Source of the DNA: Undibacterium sp.
Lineage (GTDB): Bacteria; Pseudomonadota; Gammaproteobacteria; Burkholderiales; Burkholderiaceae
Assembly: GCA_014376575.1 (NCBI GenBank)
Contig: JACMRF010000093.1
Location: forward strand, 1 to 11,163
Direction of reading: 5' to 3'
Length of the DNA: 11,163 nucleotides
The notes under the pieces were generated by a model that was given only the letters and a program-made list of their open reading frames with translations, was not told the origin of the DNA and ran no database searches. The translations under genes and the position numbers were made by a program. Within the stretch, counting starts at the first letter, position 1. Each line of letters begins with the position of its first letter. Of this stretch, positions 7,550 through 11,163 are shown piece after piece.

Positions 7550-9034
7550 TTACGATTTGGTCGATTGAGGCAACTCCGCGACCAAACGGAGGGAGACAGA
7601 TAACTCATCCAATTGGAAATGCGGACGCAAAAAACTGACTGCTCGGTATACACCGGGACGCCCCGGCACTTCTGATACTTGTACAGAAGCTTCGCGAAGA
7701 GGGAATTGCGCTTTTTGTTCCTGACTTGCGTTATCGTCCAGCAGTACATACTGCGTAAGCCAACGATTCAAAAAATCTTGAACATTTGAAGCGGAAGCGA
7801 AGCTACCAATTTTGTCGCGCATCATTGCTTTCATATAGTGCGCAATCCGTGACACCGCAAAAATGTATTGAAGTTGAGCCGACAATACCGCATTTGCATT
7901 GGCAGAATCCGTGTTGTATTTTTTTGCTTTTTGCGCAGATTGCGCGCCAAAAAATGCAGCATAATCCGTGTCTTTACAATGCACCAAAGAGATAAAACCA
8001 AGGTCACTTAATTCTTTTTCGCGTCGATCGGTAATGGCAATTTCAGCTGGGCACTTCAGTGCAACTTCACCCTCATCTGTTTTAAATGTATGTGTTGGTA
8101 AGTCTTCAACTAAACCACCGCCTTCCACGCCGCGAATGGCGGCACACCAGCCAAAGTTATCAAAAGCGTTTGTAAGCTTGGTACCTAACGCATAAGCGGC
8201 GTTACACCAGAGGTATTTTGCGTGATCGGTGCCATCAACATCTTCCACAAAATTAAAGCCTTCAACAGTTGCACCATCACGCGGGTTAAATGGCAAACGA
8301 CCGAGGAAGCGAGGTAAAGTCAAACCAACATAACGAGAATCTTCGGACTCTCGGAACGATTTCCACTTTGCATACTCAATAGTGTCGAATACTTTTGATA
8401 GATCGCGGGGTTTACCTAAGTCACTATATGTCTCAAGACCAAATAGCTCAGGAGATGCAGCAGAGATAAAAGGAGCGTGCGCAGCCGCAGCAATATGAGA
8501 CATCTGCTCAATAAAATACATATCTTCCGGTTGGCGAGTAACTTCAAAATCACCAATCAACGCGCCAAATGGTGCGCCACCAAAAGTACCAAATTCTTCT
8601 TCATATACTTTCTTAAACATTGCGCTCTGATCGAACTCTAAAGCTGTTTGAAAATCTTTGACCAATTCCTTTTTGGTCACGTTCATCATCTTTATTTTCA
8701 GATTGGAACTTGTCGCAGTATTTTTTACAAGATAATTCAGGCCCGTCCAACTACTTTCCAGTTTTTGAAATTCAGGTGCATGCATCACTGCGCTTAACTG
8801 CCGGGAAATCAGATGATCGAGCTCAGCCACTCGTGCATCTATCGTCGCGGCGAGATTATCAGAAACGACCACCGTGCCTTGCATAACCTGACTAACTAAT
8901 TCCGAGATAATATCTTTTGCACGTGCATGCTCAATCGAAGATTTTGCCACCTTGCTTTGTTCAACGATTTGATCAAGTAAGTCAATCTCTGACAATTCAC
9001 TGACAGAGGATCTAGCTAATTGTTGTGCTGACAT
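7550..9034 (-). CDS. tssC: TssC / VipB, large sheath subunit
   Basis: TssC pairs with TssB to build the contractile sheath around the Hcp tube. The 494-residue length is canonical. Visible family segments are WTGLNYLV (96-103), PFGALIGDFE (155-164), PRFLGRLPF (241-249), LVHCKDTDYAAFFGAQS (350-366), QYIFAVSRIAHYMKAMMRDK (389-408) and the C-terminal YRAVSFLRPHFQLDELS (463-479). The N-terminal helix with LLDQIV (19-24) lies where VipB/TssC proteins carry the ClpV recognition site, which fits the intact ClpV encoded downstream. The start is one base after the tssB stop. An AAGGA at 9042-9046, 7 bases upstream, is inside tssB, so the two are translationally coupled, as expected for partners needed in equal amounts. 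Confidence 0.98.
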   Translation of the reverse strand: MSAQQLARSSVSELSEIDLLDQIVEQSKVAKSSIEHARAKDIISELVSQVMQGTVVVSDNLAATIDARVAELDHLISRQLSAVMHAPEFQKLESSWTGLNYLVKNTATSSNLKIKMMNVTKKELVKDFQTALEFDQSAMFKKVYEEEFGTFGGAPFGALIGDFEVTRQPEDMYFIEQMSHIAAAAHAPFISAASPELFGLETYSDLGKPRDLSKVFDTIEYAKWKSFRESEDSRYVGLTLPRFLGRLPFNPRDGATVEGFNFVEDVDGTDHAKYLWCNAAYALGTKLTNAFDNFGWCAAIRGVEGGGLVEDLPTHTFKTDEGEVALKCPAEIAITDRREKELSDLGFISLVHCKDTDYAAFFGAQSAQKAKKYNTDSANANAVLSAQLQYIFAVSRIAHYMKAMMRDKIGSFASASNVQDFLNRWLTQYVLLDDNASQEQKAQFPLREASVQVSEVPGRPGVYRAVSFLRPHFQLDELSVSLRLVAELPQSTKS

Positions 9035-9035
9035 A

Positions 9036-9545
9036 TCAATTTCCTTTTGTATTTGTCTGCTGACTTAAAGTTGCCAACTTTTCTGTACTGTTGAGCACGT
9101 CGTTAAGAATGTCTTCCAATTTCTCATTTCCCAATAATTTATTTCTAAGATCTGCCAACTTTGTTCGCGCTTCAAGTAATTTCTTTAAAGGTTCTACTTG
9201 CTGAACCACTGATTCTGGACGAAAGTCCTCCATCGATTTAAACTTAATATCGACAGCAAATTCCCCACCTTGTCCGTTCATTTCGTTAGCAACACGACAC
9301 ACAACCCTTGGCTGCAAGCCTGTCATAACTTCATCAAAATTATCTCGGTCAATGGAGACAAACTTTCTATCTTTAAGTCTTTGCAGCATTAATTCTGATT
9401 TACCACTAAAGTCACCAGCGACCCCAACCACAAAGGGCAATTCCTTTTGCTCAACGGAATCACCAATTTCAACGTCATAAGTCATCTGAACCCGAGGCGG
9501 GCGCACTTTTTGTAATTTTTTTTGTATACTTTCTTGCTTTGCCAT
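9036..9545 (-). CDS. tssB: TssB / VipA, small sheath subunit
   Basis: TssB is the obligate partner of TssC in the sheath protomer. The 169-residue protein has the hallmark RPPRVQMTYDVEIGD (15-29) and ELPFVVGVAGDFSG (35-48) segments, FKSMEDFRPE (102-111) and a helical C-terminus (112-160) that should contribute to the TssB-TssC interface. An AGGAG at 9551-9555 lies only 5 bases before the ATG but is strong. It lies 68 bases downstream of the TPR lipoprotein gene on the same strand, with no terminator between, so both probably share a transcript. Confidence 0.98.
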   Translation of the reverse strand: MAKQESIQKKLQKVRPPRVQMTYDVEIGDSVEQKELPFVVGVAGDFSGKSELMLQRLKDRKFVSIDRDNFDEVMTGLQPRVVCRVANEMNGQGGEFAVDIKFKSMEDFRPESVVQQVEPLKKLLEARTKLADLRNKLLGNEKLEDILNDVLNSTEKLATLSQQTNTKGN

Positions 9546-9613
9546 GACAGCTCCTAACGAGGTTAAAAAAGACCAAATAAGTTTGGCCAGCGCTCAAATT
9601 TGATGAGTTTGTT

Positions 9614-10270
9614 TTACTTCAAGGATCCAAAAGGATTGCCATCACTCTTTTTTGTCTCCGTAGACAAAACCTTGGTCGGAACAACTTCGTTTTTGGATGT
9701 CGTTGGACGTAAGATAGCGCCGGACGCGCCAGCCATGCTGGGTGCCAGGGATGCAGAAGTTTGTTTATTTAGATTGGAAGCTAATTTTCTTACCGGTGGA
9801 ATGAGGATGGATTCCCCCAAGCTCTCACGCAACAATTTCGCCAAATCTTGAGCTTCAGTACGAACCGATCCCGATAAATTGTTTTGTTGACTTAAATCTG
9901 CCAAGGCTTTTGTTGACAAGCGCAAACCACTCACTACAACAATACTATTTGCAACCTTATCTGACGGGTCTCGCTGCAAAACTTCCAATGCATTATTAAT
10001 TGCATCACCATAGTTAGCACCATCAAAATTAATTTGCGCCATTTGTAACCATGGTTTTTTGTCGGCAGGAAATGACGCTGTCGCGCTCTTAAGTTGACTT
10101 AACGCCTGCTCCGATTGTCCCGCATTTGATACAGCAGAAGCTTTGGCAAGCATGCTATCTAGACTTGGGGAAATTTGAAAATCAGTTATTTTTTTAGGGC
10201 TATCTGCGCACGCACTCAATAAAACAATAAAAGGTATGTAAAACAATAAATTACTATTCCATCCGAGCAT
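9614..10270 (-). CDS. TPR-containing lipoprotein, T6SS-associated accessory protein
   Basis: This 218-residue protein has a lipoprotein signal: a hydrophobic segment (8-20) ending in lipobox LSAC with the lipid-bearing Cys at 21. Residue 22 is Ala, not Asp, which would favour outer-membrane sorting by the E. coli rule. Residues about 41-105 look like two TPR motifs (W74, Y87, A90, A94 and P102 fit the second), and a helical stretch follows to about 170. The last 45 residues are low in complexity and rich in Ser, Thr, Lys and Pro. AAGGA at 10278-10282, 7 bases upstream, supports the ATG. It heads the sheath operon. TPR lipoproteins at this place are known from Burkholderia-like T6SS loci. A role at the envelope, such as the periplasmic contact-dependent localisation factors (TslA) reported for Acinetobacter and Burkholderia, is possible but inferred only from location and architecture. 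Confidence 0.82.
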   Translation of the reverse strand: MLGWNSNLLFYIPFIVLLSACADSPKKITDFQISPSLDSMLAKASAVSNAGQSEQALSQLKSATASFPADKKPWLQMAQINFDGANYGDAINNALEVLQRDPSDKVANSIVVVSGLRLSTKALADLSQQNNLSGSVRTEAQDLAKLLRESLGESILIPPVRKLASNLNKQTSASLAPSMAGASGAILRPTTSKNEVVPTKVLSTETKKSDGNPFGSLK

Positions 10271-10311
10271 ATTAACTTCCTTTATTCATCAATTTGGCGG
10301 AACGTGGACAA

Positions 10312-10354
10312 ATTAACGTTCCTTATTGCAATTGATTAATATTAAAACGTTAAT
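10312..10354. promoter_or_regulatory. Inverted repeat ATTAACGTT / AACGTTAAT, possible operator
   Basis: A perfect 9-bp inverted repeat (10312-10320 and 10346-10354) has a 25-base gap, giving a 34-base centre-to-centre spacing, about three helical turns. The right arm lies in the spacer of the candidate leftward promoter. This fits a regulator binding two sites on one DNA face, but chance is not excluded in such AT-rich DNA. Confidence 0.35.
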
Positions 10355-10367
10355 AATTTTTCAACAA
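10339..10367 (-). promoter_or_regulatory. Candidate sigma-70 promoter for the lipoprotein-tssB operon
   Basis: On the minus strand TTGTTG (10362-10367) and TAATAT (10339-10344) are separated by exactly 17 bases. Both hexamers are imperfect (3/6 and 4/6). The predicted start would give a leader of about 60 bases before the lipoprotein ATG. The AT-rich context makes chance matches common, so this is a weak prediction. I saw no sigma-54 type -24/-12 element. Confidence 0.3.
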
Positions 10368-10374
10368 TAACACT

Positions 10375-10405
10375 TTGACATTTTAATTATCTAAATTGCT
10401 ACAAT
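10375..10405 (+). promoter_or_regulatory. Candidate rightward promoter P1 upstream of tssJ
   Basis: A perfect -35 TTGACA (10375-10380) is followed by an extended -10 TGcTACAAT (10397-10405). The hexamer spacing is 19 bases, two longer than ideal, partly offset by the TGn extension. If used for tssJ it would give a leader of about 255 bases, so it could instead drive a small RNA or leader transcript. Confidence 0.4.
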
Positions 10406-10497
10406 ATGTAACTGAATTTTTTTAAACCTTATGAAAAAAACTATGTTAATTTGCTTACGTCTTGCAAAATCATTCAAAATATAGATAAATTACACTC

Positions 10498-10530
10498 ATT
10501 AAAAATTAGTTAAAAAATAATTAAAAATTA
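10498..10530. repeat. Direct repeat with phased A-tracts (curved DNA)
   Basis: The 11-mer ATTAAAAATTA occurs at 10498-10508 and again at 10520-10530. A-tracts begin at 10501, 10512 and 10523, an exact 11-base phasing, and two more A4 tracts begin at 10466 and 10476. Phased A-tracts bend DNA and are favoured by H-NS-type nucleoid proteins. The local GC content is only about 10%. Confidence 0.55.
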
Positions 10531-10561
10531 AAATAACACTTTTTGTAACAATTTTATTTCT

Positions 10562-10588
10562 AGCAATGAATAACATTTTACCATTGCT
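10562..10588. promoter_or_regulatory. Inverted repeat AGCAATG / CATTGCT near tssJ promoter, possible operator
   Basis: A perfect 7-bp inverted repeat (10562-10568 and 10582-10588) with a 13-base gap spans the -35 region of candidate promoter P2. Placement over a -35 element suggests a repressor or activator site. The arms contain GC pairs in an otherwise very AT-rich stretch, which makes them stand out a little. Confidence 0.35.
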
Positions 10589-10599
10589 TATTTTATAAT
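10570..10599 (+). promoter_or_regulatory. Candidate sigma-70 promoter P2 for tssJ
   Basis: A perfect -10 TATAAT (10594-10599) has ATAACA (4/6 match to TTGACA) 18 bases upstream. The predicted start near 10606 would leave a leader of about 64 bases before the tssJ ATG, a more usual distance than that from P1. Confidence 0.38.
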
Positions 10600-10669
10600 A
10601 AACAGAGTTGTGCAAAAGCTAGACTCACTAATTTTGCTTAACAAAAAGACCTAAAACCTTCGGCAAGTG

Positions 10670-11163
10670 ATGAATAAAAATTACAAATCTAAAAACCTTT
10701 TTCAGATAATATTTTTAATTACTCTAACGGGTTGTTCCAGCTTGAGTAGCATTACAACAATCACCAATACAGCATTGGATGTTGTAGGCGTGCACAAGCC
10801 AGAAGTACCTGAATTACCTGACGTCCAAAAACCGTCAAGAACCATACAGATTAATTTGCATGCAGGAGATAATCTCAACGTTGATGAAAATGGACGCTCG
10901 CTCGCATTAGTCACCAAAATTTACAAGCTTCGGCAAAATGCAGCCTTTCAACAAACAAGCTATGAGACATTTTTAAATCCACAGAAGGAAAGAGAAATTC
11001 TAGGCGCGGACTTGCTGGAAGTGAAAGAAATAATACTCATTCCAGGTCAGCGTCTACATGTCGACGAAAAAGTAACTCGAGAAGCTTATTTCATCGGAGT
11101 TGTTGCCCTATTTAGATCACCGGCAAGTCAGAGATGGCGGGTAACGTTCCCTACTGAAGATAC
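10670..11163 (+). CDS. tssJ: TssJ, T6SS outer-membrane lipoprotein (3' end outside window)
   Basis: TssJ is the outer-membrane lipoprotein that anchors TssM in the T6SS membrane complex. The frame runs from ATG 10670 to the right edge, 164 codons, probably most of the protein. Residues 10-22 form a lipoprotein signal ending in LTGC with Cys22; Ser at +2 suggests outer-membrane sorting. Family features follow: NVDENGRSLALVTKIYKLR (70-88), AAF (91-93), LGADLLEVKEIILIPGQ (111-127), AYFIGVVALFR (139-149) and RWRVTFP (155-161). A longer-than-usual Pro/Glu/Val-rich linker (about 38-56) follows the lipid site. An in-frame GTG at 10667 directly precedes the ATG; an in-frame stop at 10652 excludes earlier starts. 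No good Shine-Dalgarno is visible. tssK and tssL are expected downstream. Confidence 0.95.
   Translation, partial: MNKNYKSKNLFQIIFLITLTGCSSLSSITTITNTALDVVGVHKPEVPELPDVQKPSRTIQINLHAGDNLNVDENGRSLALVTKIYKLRQNAAFQQTSYETFLNPQKEREILGADLLEVKEIILIPGQRLHVDEKVTREAYFIGVVALFRSPASQRWRVTFPTED

Larger units (their letters stand above)
10271..10669. promoter_or_regulatory. AT-rich divergent control region between the two T6SS operons
   Basis: These 399 bases separate the leftward lipoprotein-sheath-baseplate operon from rightward tssJ. GC is about 20% by eye, far below the flanking genes. The region holds the candidate promoters, inverted repeats and phased A-tracts listed separately. I see no convincing gene, tRNA or terminator in it. 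Confidence 0.7.

Noticed and set aside
9600..9851. Plus-strand 83-codon frame
   Set aside because: Shadow of the TPR lipoprotein's C-terminal region; its composition resembles no known family.
10431..10484. 17-codon frame (MKKTMLICLRLAKSFKI) after candidate promoter P1
   Set aside because: No Shine-Dalgarno precedes it and short ATG frames are expected by chance; kept only as a note under the P1 finding.
10702..10917. Minus-strand 71-codon frame inside tssJ
   Set aside because: Antisense to the conserved TssJ coding sequence; the tssJ lipobox and family motifs explain this DNA.

Overview
The window is one part of a type VI secretion system (T6SS) locus. A leftward block reads, in transcription order, TPR lipoprotein - tssB - tssC - hcp (tssD) - tssE - tssF - tssG - clpV (tssH) - vgrG (tssI, cut by the left edge). 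A divergent rightward gene, tssJ, is cut by the right edge. Protein similarities (ClpV, TssB/TssC and Hcp of the P. aeruginosa H1 / Burkholderia type) and gene order suggest a betaproteobacterium, perhaps Burkholderiales/Oxalobacteraceae-like or a low-GC relative. GC is moderate (about 40-50% by eye in genes). The genus cannot be fixed from the sequence alone.

Layout. 1-593: N-terminal 197 codons of VgrG, minus strand. 594-758: spacer with two small palindromic elements that look like dispersed intergenic repeats. 759-3488: ClpV, the AAA+ sheath-recycling ATPase. 3580-6963: tssG, tssF and tssE, overlapping or nearly so, encoding baseplate parts. 6978-7009: a strong hairpin plus U-tract between hcp and tssE. 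7022-9545: hcp, tssC and tssB (tube and sheath). 9614-10270: a TPR lipoprotein. 10271-10669: a very AT-rich 399-base divergent control region. 10670-end: tssJ, the outer-membrane lipoprotein of the membrane complex.

How it works together. TssB/TssC form the contractile sheath around the Hcp tube, which VgrG caps. TssE/F/G form most of the baseplate, and ClpV disassembles contracted sheath. TssJ anchors the TssL/TssM trans-envelope complex, whose other genes (tssK, tssL, tssM, and also tssA) are absent here and probably lie outside the window. The TPR lipoprotein at the head of the sheath operon is the least characterised gene.

All core proteins look intact with their expected motifs. I found no CRISPR array, tRNA, rRNA, transposase or clear toxin/immunity pair. 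The parts most worth a second look are the terminator after hcp, the TPR lipoprotein, and the curved AT-rich control region with its inverted repeats. I see no wholly new system.
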